Numbered from the stretch's first letter, positions 50,269-59,794 are shown. The stretch: 64,000 nucleotides of DNA from Paraburkholderia graminis C4D1M (GCF_000172415.1 NZ_ABLD01000022.1:48576-112575); one strand, 5' to 3'. Notes: generated by a model from the letters alone, not told the origin. Made by a program: numbers and translations.

Positions 50269-50284
50269 GGTACAAAAACTACAT
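50269..50284. promoter_or_regulatory. HexR-like operator, regulator side
   Basis: GTACAAAAACTACA (minus strand TGTAGTTTTTGTAC) shares TGTAGTTTTT with the site at 50400. It lies about 60 bp upstream of the regulator start, suited to autoregulation. Confidence 0.5.
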
Positions 50285-50399
50285 TATCGCCGTAGGTGTT
50301 ATCCCTAGGTTCAGGTGTTATTCGTCCGATGCGCCGCCAGTAAAGGGCTTCGCGGAGTTTCGCCAAACTGCACTGCAGCAAGATTTCCAATTGCGGCCA

Positions 50400-50414
50400 T
50401 GTAGTTTTTCTACT
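50400..50414. promoter_or_regulatory. HexR-like operator, edd side
   Basis: TGTAGTTTTTCTACT is a near-perfect palindrome matching the HexR pattern TGTART-N3-AYTACA at most positions. It lies 90 bp before the edd start. Confidence 0.55.
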
Positions 50415-50503
50415 AAGATTCCTTTCGCCGGTCTCTCCGGCGACCCCGCGATACCCACCTGGCATAGCGCGCCCAATCTGCCGCCAGCGACGAAGGAGCT
50501 CCG

Positions 50504-52432
50504 ATGGTTTCCCCGCATTCGCAATTGTTGAAAGTCACGCAGCGCGTGATCGAACGCAGCAAGCCCACTCGTGAGGCGTATCTCTCCCGCATTCATCAGG
50601 CGCAGGGCCGGTTCCCGGCGCGCGGCGCGCTTTCCTGCGCGAATCTGGCGCACGGGTTCGCGGGCCTCGAAGGCAACGACAAGCTCGTCATCAAGCAGAT
50701 TCGCGAGCCGAACATCGGCATCGTTTCGTCGTACAACGAGATGTTGTCGGCGCACGCGCCGTACAAAAACTACCCGGACATCATCAAGCAGGCCGCGCGT
50801 GAAAACGGCGGCGTCGCGCAATTCGCGGGCGGCGTGCCGGCCATGTGCGACGGCATCACCCAGGGCAACGCGGGCATGGAACTGTCGCTGTTCTCGCGCG
50901 AAGTGATCGCGATGAGCACGGCGGTCGCGCTCACGCACAACATGTTCGACGCGGCGTTGTGCCTCGGCATCTGCGACAAGATCGTGCCGGGCCTTCTGAT
51001 CGGCGCGCTGCAGTTCGGCCATCTGCCGACCATCTTCGTGCCGGCCGGCCCGATGACGAGCGGCCTGTCGAACGACGACAAAGCCAAAACCCGCCAGCAG
51101 TTCGCAACCGGCCAATGCGGTCGCGACGCGCTGCTCGAAGCGGAAGCCGCTGCGTATCACGGCCACGGCACCTGCACGTTCTACGGCACGGCGAACAGCA
51201 ATCAGATGCTGATGGAAATCATGGGCCTGCATCTGCCGGGCTCGGCTTTCGTGCATCCGCATACGCCGTTGCGCGACGCGCTGACCGCACAGGCCGCGCG
51301 CCGCGTGCTCGATCTGACGGTCGAGCGCGGCAATTACACGCCGATCGGCCACGTGATCGACGAAAAGGCGATCGTCAACGGAATCGTCGCGTTGCTCGCG
51401 ACGGGCGGCTCCACCAATCACACGCTGCACCTCGTCGCCATTGCGCGCGCGGCGGGCATCGTGATCGACTGGGACGATTTCGACACGCTGTCGCAAGCCG
51501 TGCCGCTGCTCGCCAAGATTTACCCGAACGGCAAGGCCGACGTGAACCATTTCCATGCAGCGGGCGGCGTCGCGTTCCTGGTGCGCAATCTGCTGGAAGG
51601 CGGTTTGCTGCACGAAGACGTCAACACGGTCGTCGGCGAGGGGCTGCATCGCTACACGGAAGAGCCGAAGCTGATCGACGGCAAGCTGCAATGGGTGCCG
51701 GGCGTGGAAACCAGCGCCGACACAGCGGTGCTGCGCGCCATCAAGGAGCCGTTCCAGCCGGACGGCGGCTTGCGTCTGATGCAGGGCAAGCTCGGCCGCG
51801 GCGTGATCAAGATTTCGGCGGTTGCGGCGCAGCATCGCAAGGTGAAGGCGCCGGCCATCGTGTTCGATTCGCAGGAAGCCGTGCAGGAGGCGTTCGACAA
51901 CGGCGAGCTCAAGCGCGACTTTGTTGCCGTCGTGCGCTTCCAGGGCGCGCGGGCGAACGGCATGCCGGAACTGCATCGTTTGACGCCGCTGCTCGGCGTG
52001 TTGCAGGATCAGGGTTTCCATGTCGCACTCGTCACGGACGGCCGCATGTCGGGCGCGTCGGGTAAAGTGCCCGCGGTCATTCATCTGTCGCCGGAAGCGT
52101 TGCTGCAAGGGCCGATCAGCAAGGTGCACACGGGCGACATGCTGGTGATCGACGCCGAAGCCGGCGTGCTCGACGTCGAGATCGACGCCGCCGAATGGGC
52201 CGCGCGACCTAACGCCGCGCCGCTCAATCAGGCGGAAAACGAAGTGGGTTTCGGCCGCGAACTGTTCGGCGTATTCCGCGCGGCGGCGGCGCCGGCGGAG
52301 CAGGGCGCGTCGGTGTTCGGTCCGATGGTGGGCGAGCGTCCGGCAGCGCACGGCGAGCACGCGGCGTCTGCTGTGCAGCACGCCGCCGCACAGCACGGCG
52401 AAACGCGTACCAGCACCACTCAGGCAGGCTAG
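50504..52432 (+). CDS. edd: Phosphogluconate dehydratase
   Basis: Edd dehydrates 6-phosphogluconate to KDPG, the first committed Entner-Doudoroff step. It has 642 residues, with the iron-sulfur cysteines in VPAMCDGITQGNAGME, LGICDKIVPG and HGHGTCTFYGTANSNQM. Typical are also GGSTNHTLH and VTDGRMSGASGKVPA. Dihydroxy-acid dehydratases are the related alternative, but length and neighbours favour Edd. The last 40 residues form an Ala/His/Gln-rich tail. GAAGGAG precedes the ATG. eda follows. Confidence 0.95.
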   Translation: MVSPHSQLLKVTQRVIERSKPTREAYLSRIHQAQGRFPARGALSCANLAHGFAGLEGNDKLVIKQIREPNIGIVSSYNEMLSAHAPYKNYPDIIKQAARENGGVAQFAGGVPAMCDGITQGNAGMELSLFSREVIAMSTAVALTHNMFDAALCLGICDKIVPGLLIGALQFGHLPTIFVPAGPMTSGLSNDDKAKTRQQFATGQCGRDALLEAEAAAYHGHGTCTFYGTANSNQMLMEIMGLHLPGSAFVHPHTPLRDALTAQAARRVLDLTVERGNYTPIGHVIDEKAIVNGIVALLATGGSTNHTLHLVAIARAAGIVIDWDDFDTLSQAVPLLAKIYPNGKADVNHFHAAGGVAFLVRNLLEGGLLHEDVNTVVGEGLHRYTEEPKLIDGKLQWVPGVETSADTAVLRAIKEPFQPDGGLRLMQGKLGRGVIKISAVAAQHRKVKAPAIVFDSQEAVQEAFDNGELKRDFVAVVRFQGARANGMPELHRLTPLLGVLQDQGFHVALVTDGRMSGASGKVPAVIHLSPEALLQGPISKVHTGDMLVIDAEAGVLDVEIDAAEWAARPNAAPLNQAENEVGFGRELFGVFRAAAAPAEQGASVFGPMVGERPAAHGEHAASAVQHAAAQHGETRTSTTQAG

Positions 52433-52551
52433 CAGTCTTCGCAAACAAGCCAACGGACAGTCGAACCAGGTCCAACGAAGTCCAACCGGGCAGCCCGCCA
52501 AAGCCCGCCCGGCGACGCAACAGACGGTTGGCAGAAACAAGGAGTTTCACT

Positions 52552-53193
52552 ATGACGTCGAAAACAGTAAGTGAGATCGTCCGCCTGGGTCCGGTGATTC
52601 CGGTGCTCGCGTTCGATTCGGTCGAGCAGGGCGAACACGTGTCGCGCGCGCTGCATGCGGGCGGCGTGAAGGTGCTGGAAATCACACTGCGCACGGCGGC
52701 GGGGATTGCCGCGATCGAGCGCGCGAGCCAGTTGGCCGAAGACATCGTGGTGGGCGTCGGCACGATCACGAAGCCCGAGCATTGCGCGCAGGCGAAGAAA
52801 GCAGGCGCGCAGTTCGGCGTGTCGCCCGGACTCACGAAAGACATGCACAAGGCCGCGCAGGATGCCGGCCTGCCGCTATTGCCGGGCGTGATGACGCCGA
52901 GCGACATCATCACCGCGCTCGAACTCGGCTATGAAATCGTGAAGTTTTTCCCGGCGCAGCAGGCGGGCGGCGTGCCGATGCTGCAAGCTTTTCATGGTCC
53001 GTTTCCGACGCTGAAGTTCTGCCCGACGGGCGGCATCACGGCGGAAACCGCCACGCACTTCCTGTCGCTGCCGAACGTGGTCTGCGTGGGCGGCTCCTGG
53101 CTCACGCCGAAAGCCGCGGTCGCCGCGCAAAACTGGGACGAAGTCACGCGCCTCGCGCGCGCGGCGAGCCAATTGGCCGCACCCGCTCACTAG
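52552..53193 (+). CDS. eda: 2-keto-3-deoxy-6-phosphogluconate aldolase
   Basis: Eda cleaves KDPG to pyruvate and glyceraldehyde 3-phosphate. The 213-residue protein has IPVLAFDSVEQGEHVSRAL, the catalytic glutamate in VLEITLRTAAG, GVGTITKPEH and the Schiff-base lysine in VKFFPAQQAGG, with the CPTGGIT phosphate site. The ATG at 52552 follows AAGGAG. It pairs with edd 120 bp upstream. The GAP product feeds the gap gene at 26056 in the same window. Confidence 0.96.
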   Translation: MTSKTVSEIVRLGPVIPVLAFDSVEQGEHVSRALHAGGVKVLEITLRTAAGIAAIERASQLAEDIVVGVGTITKPEHCAQAKKAGAQFGVSPGLTKDMHKAAQDAGLPLLPGVMTPSDIITALELGYEIVKFFPAQQAGGVPMLQAFHGPFPTLKFCPTGGITAETATHFLSLPNVVCVGGSWLTPKAAVAAQNWDEVTRLARAASQLAAPAH

Positions 53194-53262
53194 TCGATAA
53201 CCGCCGCGTTCTGGCGAACACAGACGCGGACGCAGACGCAGACACAGCAAGCTCTCAACCGG

Positions 53263-53304
53263 AGCCTCGCCGATACAGCCGCTTCAGGCTGTCGCAGCGA
53301 GGCT
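53263..53304 (+). other. Two-tier hairpin between eda and gntP
   Basis: AGCCTCG (53263-53269) pairs with CGAGGCT (53298-53304), and ACAGCC (53275-53280) pairs with GGCTGT (53287-53292) around the hexaloop GCTTCA, separated by a small internal loop. No U-run follows. It could be an attenuator or RNA-stability element between eda and gntP. Confidence 0.5.
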
Positions 53305-53463
53305 TCGTTGCAAAGATGCTGCGGGTTTCGCGGGCTTTTCAAGACAACAGACAGTAAAATTCAGCGACCGCGCGGTTTGCCGTCCTCGAGGCGCAGCGGT
53401 CGCCATGAGACGAGGTGGCTGCCGTCTTCGCACCCACAATCAATAACGCAAAGGAGGAGCTTC

Positions 53464-54858
53464 ATGGAAGCTGTTCACGGCAGCATGCTGCTGGTTTACG
53501 GGGTGATCGCCATCGCCCTGCTGATCTTGTTGATCACGCGCTACAAGGTCTATCCGTTCCTCGTCCTGATCATTGTGTCGCTGCTGCTGGGGCTTGCCTC
53601 CGGTATGCCGATGGCGACCATCGTCAAGTCGTTCGAAACCGGCAACGGCAACACGCTCGGGCACATCGCGGTGGTGGTGGGCCTCGGCACGATGCTCGGC
53701 AAGATGATGGCCGAATCGGGCGGCGCGGAACGCATCGCCACGACGCTCATCGACTGGTTCGGCGAGAAGAATATTCACTGGGCGATGATGGTCGTCGCGA
53801 TCATCGTCGGCTTGCCGGTGTTCTTCGAAGTCGGCTTTGTGCTGCTGATTCCGATCGCGTTCAACGTCGCGAAGCGCACCAACAAATCGCTGCTGCTCGT
53901 CGGCCTGCCGATGGTCGCCGGCCTGTCCGTCGTGCACGGGCTGATTCCGCCGCACCCGGCCGCGATGCTCGCCGTGCAGCAGTACCACGCGGACATCGGC
54001 AAGACGATTGCGTATGGTCTGATCGTCGGCGTGCCGACGGCTATCGTCGCCGGTCCGCTGTTTGCGCTGATGATCAACCGCTACATCAAGCTGCCGCAAG
54101 AGAACGCGCTCGCCGCGCAGTTTCTGAACAGGGACGACGTCGCGCTCTCCGGCACGCCGGGCGGCGCAAACGCAGCGCCGAAACGCGAACTGCCGAGCTT
54201 CGGCATTACGCTGTTCACGGTGTTGCTGCCGGTGATCCTGATGCTGGTGGGCAGCTGGGCCGATCTGGTATTCACGCCGAAGACCTTGCCGAACGACCTG
54301 CTGCACTTCGTCGGCAATTCGGACGTCGCGCTGCTGATCGCCGTGCTGGTCAGCTTCTGGACCTTTGGTGCGAGCCGCGGTTTCAATCGCGACCAGATCC
54401 AGAAATTCTGCGGCGAATGTCTGGCGCCGATCGCGGGCATTACGCTGATCGTCGGCGCGGGCGGCGGTTTCGGACGCGTGCTGATGGATAGCGGCATTTC
54501 GAAGGAAATCGTGGCTGCTGCGACCTCCGCGCATTTGTCGCCGCTGCTGTTCGGCTGGCTCGTCGCCGCGCTGATCCGCCTCGCGACAGGTTCGGCGACG
54601 GTCGCGATGACCACCGCCTGCGGCATCGTTGCACCGATCGCGGCGGCCAGCGCGATCCAGGTGAAGCCGGAACTGCTGGTGCTGGCAACCGGCTCGGGCT
54701 CGCTGATCTTCTCGCACGTGAACGACGGCGGTTTCTGGCTGATCAAGGAATACTTCGGTATGACGGTGGGGCAGACCTTCAAGACATGGTCGCTCCTCGA
54801 GACCATCATTTCGTTGATGGGTTTGCTGTTGACCTTCGCGCTCGCGGCGGTCCTGTAA
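53464..54858 (+). CDS. gntP: Gluconate permease (GntP family)
   Basis: This inner-membrane gluconate:H+ symporter has 464 residues and about 12 hydrophobic segments. Landmarks are FLVLIIVSLLLGLASGMP, GHIAVVVGLGTMLGKMMAESGGAERIA, NIHWAMMVVAIIVGLPVFFEVGFVLL and the C-terminal SHVNDGGFWLIKEYFGMTVGQTFKTW. AAGGAGGAG precedes the ATG. Imported gluconate would be phosphorylated by the adjacent gntK and enter edd-eda, so the block is a complete gluconate route. Confidence 0.94.
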   Translation: MEAVHGSMLLVYGVIAIALLILLITRYKVYPFLVLIIVSLLLGLASGMPMATIVKSFETGNGNTLGHIAVVVGLGTMLGKMMAESGGAERIATTLIDWFGEKNIHWAMMVVAIIVGLPVFFEVGFVLLIPIAFNVAKRTNKSLLLVGLPMVAGLSVVHGLIPPHPAAMLAVQQYHADIGKTIAYGLIVGVPTAIVAGPLFALMINRYIKLPQENALAAQFLNRDDVALSGTPGGANAAPKRELPSFGITLFTVLLPVILMLVGSWADLVFTPKTLPNDLLHFVGNSDVALLIAVLVSFWTFGASRGFNRDQIQKFCGECLAPIAGITLIVGAGGGFGRVLMDSGISKEIVAAATSAHLSPLLFGWLVAALIRLATGSATVAMTTACGIVAPIAAASAIQVKPELLVLATGSGSLIFSHVNDGGFWLIKEYFGMTVGQTFKTWSLLETIISLMGLLLTFALAAVL

Positions 54859-54868
54859 GGAGTTTTTG

Positions 54869-55362
54869 ATGATTTTGATCGCAATGGGCGTGTCGGGCGC
54901 CGGCAAAACGAGAATGGCGAGATGCTGGCGGAGCGCCTGCACTGCGCGTTCACCGACGGCGACGCGTTTCATAGCGCCGCAAACAAGGAGAAGATGCACC
55001 ATGGCATTCCGCTCACCGACGAAGACCGGTGGCCGTGGCTCAAAACTATCCGCGCCGCGATCGAAGAAAAGCAGAAGGCGGGCGAGACGGCCGTGTTCAC
55101 CTGTTCGTCGCTGAAGCGTTCGTATCGCGACATTTTGCGCGACGGCGACAAGGACGTCTGCTTCGTGTACCTGAAGGGTTCGCGCGAGGTGCTGCAAGAG
55201 CGTTTGACCACGCGCACGGGCCATTTTTTCGACCCGTCGCTGCTGCAAAGCCAGCTCGACACGCTCGAGGAACCGGGCGCGGACGAGGCGGTCACGGTGA
55301 GCATCGAACTGTCGCCGGAACAGATCGTCGACGATGTGTTGAAGCAGGTCGAGAAGCGTTAA
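54869..55362 (+). pseudogene. gntK: Gluconokinase, frameshifted as read
   Basis: GntK phosphorylates gluconate to 6-phosphogluconate, the Edd substrate. The Walker A motif MGVSGAGKT starts the protein, and the second frame continues MLAERLHCAFTDGDAFHSAANK, FTCSSLKRSYRDILR, VYLKGSREVLQERL and the typical HFFDPSLLQSQLDTLE end. The frames join at about 54912-54916, where AGAATGGCGAG lacks one base relative to the expected ATCGGCGAG (Ile-Gly-Glu). Total length is one base short of a 165-residue gluconokinase. Everything else is intact, so a base-call error is a serious alternative to a real pseudogene. Confidence 0.88.
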
Positions 55363-55391
55363 TCCGCCATCCTGAACTAACCGTTCAGACG

Positions 55392-55426
55392 AAGAAAAGC
55401 CGCTCCGGGGAGCGGCTTTTCTTTTG
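55392..55426. terminator. Bidirectional terminator between gntK and purB
   Basis: A perfect 13-bp stem AAGAAAAGCCGCT/AGCGGCTTTTCTT has the loop CCGGGG and a T-run behind on the plus strand, with A-rich sequence on the other side. It serves both converging operons. Confidence 0.85.
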
Positions 55427-55458
55427 CTTGACGAGCAGAACAGCGGATGAATCAGGCT

Positions 55459-56847
55459 TTAGCCGATGCGCTTCGCCAACTCGACTGCCTTGCCGATGTA
55501 CGAACCCGGCGTCATCGCGAGCAAACGGTCTTTCGCGTCCTGCGGAATTGCGAGCCCGCCGACGAACGCCTGCAGCGCCTCACGCGTGATGCCCTTGCCG
55601 CGCGTCAGTTCCTTCAACTGCTCGTACGGGTTCTCGATGCCGTAGCGGCGCATCACCGTTTGCACCGGCTCGGCCAGCACTTCCCAGCAGTTGTCGAGGT
55701 CTTCGTTCAGACGCTGCGCATTCACTTCGAGCTTGTCCAGACCGCGGATCAGCGAGTCGTACGCGAGCAGCGAATAACCGAACGCGACGCCCATGTTGCG
55801 CAGCACCGTCGAATCGGTCAGGTCGCGCTGCCAGCGCGACACCGGCAGCTTGTCGGCGAGGTGGCGCAGCGTTGCGTTCGCGAGTCCGAGATTGCCTTCG
55901 GAGTTTTCGAAGTCGATCGGGTTGACCTTGTGCGGCATCGTCGACGAACCGATCTCGCCGGCCTTCGTGCGCTGCTTGAAATAGCCGACCGAGATGTAGC
56001 CCCACACGTCGCGGTCGAGATCCAGCAGGATCGTGTTGGCGCGCGCGACGGCGTCGAACAGTTCGGCCATGTAGTCGTGCGGCTCGATCTGGATCGTGTA
56101 CGGATTGAACGTGAGCTTCAGACGCTGCTCGACCACTTCGCGCGAGAACGCTTCCCAGTCGAACTCCGGATACGCCGACAGATGCGCGTTGAAGTTGCCG
56201 ACCGCGCCGTTCATCTTGCCGAGCAGTTCGACCTTCGCGATGCGCTCGATCGCGCGTTCGAGACGTGCGGCGACGTTGGCGATTTCCTTGCCGAGCGTCG
56301 TCGGGCTGGCCGGCTGGCCGTGCGTGCGCGAGAGCATCGGCTGTTCCGCGTGCGCGTGAGCGAGCGCGACGAGCTTCTGATGCACCGTGCGCAGCGCCGG
56401 CAGGATCACATGCTCGCGCGCGCCCGCCAGCATCAGGCCGTGCGACGTGTTGTTGATGTCTTCCGACGTGCACGCGAAATGGATGAACTCGCTTGCGCGC
56501 TCCAGTTCTTCCTGACCCTTGACCGATTCCTTCAGCCAGTATTCGACCGCCTTCACGTCGTGATTCGTCACGCGCTCGATGTCCTTGATGCGCGCGGCGT
56601 CATGCGCGGTGAAGCGCTCGGCCAGTTGCAGCAGGAATTGTTCGGCGGCGTCCGAAAAGCGCGGCACTTCGGCGAAACCGGCGCGCGAGAGCGCGATCAG
56701 CCAATGAATTTCGACCGTCACGCGATTGCGCATGAACGCGGCTTCCGAGAGCCAGTCGCGCAGGGCTTCGGTTTTCGACGCATAGCGGCCGTCGAGCGGA
56801 GAGAGCGCATTCAGCGCGAACAGAGTGTCGGGGCGGGTGTCGGACAT
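55459..56847 (-). CDS. purB: Adenylosuccinate lyase
   Basis: PurB acts twice in purine synthesis, cleaving SAICAR and adenylosuccinate to release fumarate. It has 462 residues, the longer E. coli-like form. Motifs are ALSPLDGRYASK at the N-terminus, FACTSEDINNTSHGLML, SRTHGQPASPTTLGKE with the catalytic His, and the fumarase signature GSSTMPHKVNPIDFENSEGN with the catalytic Ser. Divergent from the LysR gene. Confidence 0.97.
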   Translation of the reverse strand: MSDTRPDTLFALNALSPLDGRYASKTEALRDWLSEAAFMRNRVTVEIHWLIALSRAGFAEVPRFSDAAEQFLLQLAERFTAHDAARIKDIERVTNHDVKAVEYWLKESVKGQEELERASEFIHFACTSEDINNTSHGLMLAGAREHVILPALRTVHQKLVALAHAHAEQPMLSRTHGQPASPTTLGKEIANVAARLERAIERIAKVELLGKMNGAVGNFNAHLSAYPEFDWEAFSREVVEQRLKLTFNPYTIQIEPHDYMAELFDAVARANTILLDLDRDVWGYISVGYFKQRTKAGEIGSSTMPHKVNPIDFENSEGNLGLANATLRHLADKLPVSRWQRDLTDSTVLRNMGVAFGYSLLAYDSLIRGLDKLEVNAQRLNEDLDNCWEVLAEPVQTVMRRYGIENPYEQLKELTRGKGITREALQAFVGGLAIPQDAKDRLLAMTPGSYIGKAVELAKRIG

Positions 56848-57081
56848 GATGGCGGCTGGTCTAGGCGTTGAGCGCTCGCTGCAGTCACAGCGAGCGGATC
56901 GGAACGGAGGGAACCGCGAATTTTACCACCAGAGGCGGATTCGCCCGGAATAGGCCGGACGCGCGTGAGCCGCAGCGGACGACGCGAACGCAAAGTCGGC
57001 TGCCGGGTGGAGCGTGAGCATTCGCATCGGCAGAGCCACTAGAATGCTGACTTCCTCTCTCTCGCCGGCAGCAGGCTTCGC

Positions 57082-58038
57082 ATGGAACTGAAATGGCTCG
57101 AAGACTTCGTTTCGCTCGCGGAAACGCGCAGTTTCAGCCGCTCGGCTGAACTGCGTCACGTCACGCAGCCGGCGTTCTCGCGGCGCATCCAGGCGCTCGA
57201 GGCGTGGCTCGGCACGGAGCTCATCGACCGCTCGGTGTATCCGACGCGTCTCACGCCGGCGGGCCAGGTGTTCAACGAGCAGGCGCTCGCGATGCTTTCG
57301 CAGTTCCACGAGGCCCGCGCGCTGTTGCGCGGCCACACGGCGACGCCGCAAGCGACGATCGAGTTCGCGGTGCCGCACACGCTGTCGCTCACGTACTTTC
57401 CGCGCTGGCTGCAACGCATCGAAGCGCAGATGGGCCCGATTCATACGCGGCTGCGCGCGCTTAACGTGCACGACGCGGCGCTCTCTCTGGTGGAAGGCGG
57501 CTGCGATCTGATGATGGGCTATCACCATCCGAGTCATCCGGTCGCGCTCGACCCGGCCCGCTACGACATGCTGACGCTCGGCAACGAGCCGATCAGTCCG
57601 TTCTCGGCGCCGGGGCGCGCCGGCCGGCCGCGTCATACGCTGCCGGGCACTGCTGAAGCGCCCACGCCCTATCTGTCGTACACGCCGAATGCGTATCTGG
57701 GGCGCATGACCGAGGTGATTCTCGCCAACGCCCCGGAGCGTCTCAATCTGGACCGGCTCTACGAAACCGACATGGCCGAAGGTCTGAAGGCGATGGCGCT
57801 CGCCGGCCACGGCATCGCTTTTCTGCCGCACAGCGCTGTGGAAGACGCAGTCGCCGACGGCAAGCTGATTCGTCTGGACCGGGCGACGCGCGGCACGCCC
57901 GAAGGCCAGCTCACGCTCACGATGGAGATACGCCTCTACCGTGACAAGCTGGCCGCGAAAAGCGACGACGCGCGGCAGATTCTCGTGCGGCAGTTGTGGG
58001 ACGTGGTGTCGGAAGAACTGGCGGAGCGCGGCGCGTAA
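57082..58038 (+). CDS. LysR-family transcriptional regulator (HypT/YjiE-like)
   Basis: This is a 318-residue LysR protein. The HTH (LEDFVSLAETRSFSRSAELRHVTQPAFSRRIQALEAWLG) and the effector region (AVPHTLSLTYFPRWLQRI, YSYTPN-type LSYTPNAYLGRM, GHGIAFLPHSAVED) follow the pattern of E. coli HypT, the hypochlorite-responsive regulator. The E. coli protein uses methionine oxidation; whether this one does is unknown. It lies 150 bp before glutamate dehydrogenase on the same strand. Confidence 0.86.
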   Translation: MELKWLEDFVSLAETRSFSRSAELRHVTQPAFSRRIQALEAWLGTELIDRSVYPTRLTPAGQVFNEQALAMLSQFHEARALLRGHTATPQATIEFAVPHTLSLTYFPRWLQRIEAQMGPIHTRLRALNVHDAALSLVEGGCDLMMGYHHPSHPVALDPARYDMLTLGNEPISPFSAPGRAGRPRHTLPGTAEAPTPYLSYTPNAYLGRMTEVILANAPERLNLDRLYETDMAEGLKAMALAGHGIAFLPHSAVEDAVADGKLIRLDRATRGTPEGQLTLTMEIRLYRDKLAAKSDDARQILVRQLWDVVSEELAERGA

Positions 58039-58188
58039 GAGAGCCTCGCCAAACCTGCGCGCCCGCGACGCGAATTTGCGGCTTCCGAAGGGTTATGCAA
58101 AAAAGACATAATCGGATAAGGAAACGGCATTGGATTTCAAAACGGCCTTTTTCGACAATGCTGCTACTCGATCAACGCCGGAGCGTTC

Positions 58189-59511
58189 ATGTCTTCCCAG
58201 CAGCAAGCCGCCCAATCTGCCCAATCAGCATTAACGTCGCAGTCCGTCCCCTCCTACCTGAATAGCGAAGACCTCGGCCCGTGGGGCAACTACCTGCGCC
58301 AGGTCGATCGCGTCGCGCCGTACCTCGGCTCGCTGTCGCGCTGGCTCGAAACCCTGAAGCGCCCGAAGCGGATTCTGATCGTTGACGTGCCTATCGAACT
58401 CGATAACGGCACGGTCGCGCACTTCGAGGGCTACCGCGTGCAGCACAACGTGTCGCGCGGTCCAGGCAAGGGCGGCGTGCGTTATCACCAGGACGTGACG
58501 CTGTCGGAAGTGATGGCGCTGTCCGCGTGGATGTCGGTGAAAAACGCTGCGGTGAACGTTCCTTACGGCGGCGCGAAGGGCGGCATCCGCCTCGATCCGC
58601 GCAAGCTGTCGCGTGGTGAACTCGAGCGCGTCACGCGCCGCTACACCAGCGAAATCGGCATCATCATCGGACCGAACACCGACATTCCCGCGCCGGACGT
58701 GAACACGAACGAGCAGATCATGGCGTGGATGATGGACACGTACTCCATGAACCAGGGCCAAACGGCAACCGGCGTCGTGACCGGCAAGCCGATCACGCTC
58801 GGCGGTTCGCTCGGCCGCCGCGAAGCGACGGGCCGCGGCGTGTTCGTGGTCGGATGCGAAGCGGCACGCCGCATCGGCTTCGACATCGAAGGCGCGCGTA
58901 TTGCAGTGCAAGGTTTCGGCAACGTCGGCGGCATCGCGGCGCGTCTGTTCCAGGAAGCGGGGGCGAAGGTCGTCGCGGTGCAGGATCACACCGGCTCGCT
59001 GTACAAGTCGACCGGTATCGACGCTGTCGCGTTGCTGGAACACGTGGCGAAGACGGGCGGCGTGGGCGGTTTCGCCGAAGCCGACTCGGTGACGAACGAA
59101 GAGTTCTGGACCGTCGAATCGGACATCCTGATTCCGGCCGCGCTCGAAAACCAGATTACCGAAAAGAACGCCGGCAAGATCAAGACGAAGATCGTCGTGG
59201 AAGGCGCGAACGGCCCGACCACCACGGCCGCCGACGACATCCTGCACGACCGCGGCATCCTCGTGATTCCGGACGTGGTGGCCAACGCGGGCGGCGTGAC
59301 GGTGTCGTACTTCGAATGGGTGCAGGATTTCTCGAGCTTCTTCTGGACCGAAGACGAGATCAACCAGCGCCTCGAGCGCGTGATGCGCGAAGCGTTTGCG
59401 GCCGTATGGCAAGTGTCGAGCGAGCAGAACGTTTCGGTGCGGACGGCGGCGTTTATCGTCGCGTGCAAGCGGATTTTGCAAGCGCGCGAAATGCGCGGTC
59501 TGTACCCCTGA
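58189..59511 (+). CDS. gdhA: Glutamate dehydrogenase
   Basis: This enzyme interconverts glutamate and 2-oxoglutarate plus ammonia. It has 440 residues. Landmarks are GPGKGGVRYHQDVTLSEV, the catalytic lysine block VPYGGAKGGIRLDP, TGRGVFVVGCEAARRIG, the nucleotide loop VQGFGNVGGIAA and VVANAGGVTVSYFEWVQDF. The ATG gives a Gln/Ser/Ala-rich leader of about 22 residues. The glutamate importer genes downstream suggest joint use in glutamate catabolism. NAD or NADP preference cannot be read here. Confidence 0.95.
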   Translation: MSSQQQAAQSAQSALTSQSVPSYLNSEDLGPWGNYLRQVDRVAPYLGSLSRWLETLKRPKRILIVDVPIELDNGTVAHFEGYRVQHNVSRGPGKGGVRYHQDVTLSEVMALSAWMSVKNAAVNVPYGGAKGGIRLDPRKLSRGELERVTRRYTSEIGIIIGPNTDIPAPDVNTNEQIMAWMMDTYSMNQGQTATGVVTGKPITLGGSLGRREATGRGVFVVGCEAARRIGFDIEGARIAVQGFGNVGGIAARLFQEAGAKVVAVQDHTGSLYKSTGIDAVALLEHVAKTGGVGGFAEADSVTNEEFWTVESDILIPAALENQITEKNAGKIKTKIVVEGANGPTTTAADDILHDRGILVIPDVVANAGGVTVSYFEWVQDFSSFFWTEDEINQRLERVMREAFAAVWQVSSEQNVSVRTAAFIVACKRILQAREMRGLYP

Positions 59512-59794
59512 TCGCGGGCTTGTAAAGCGAACGGCGGATTCGCTACCTCGCGGGTGCGCCGCGCATTTGAAGTAAATGCGCATGCCTGAACGCACTTCAC
59601 AAGAGCGCGTGTTTTACCTGGCGGGCGGCATCGCGACGATGCTGCCCGCCTTTGCATATCCGGAAAGGTTGACCGGCTGCGCGAAGCCGCCGCCGACCAA
59701 TAGCGGCGTGCACGCAACAACAATGGTTTATAGCCATACTTTCAGAATAATTACTTTGCTAAACTGGCGCCGGTTCTTGCCAAGGAGATCAAAC

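Noticed and set aside
55447..56871. A 474-codon plus-strand frame across purB
   Set aside because: It is antisense to a complete and conserved purB and has no family features.
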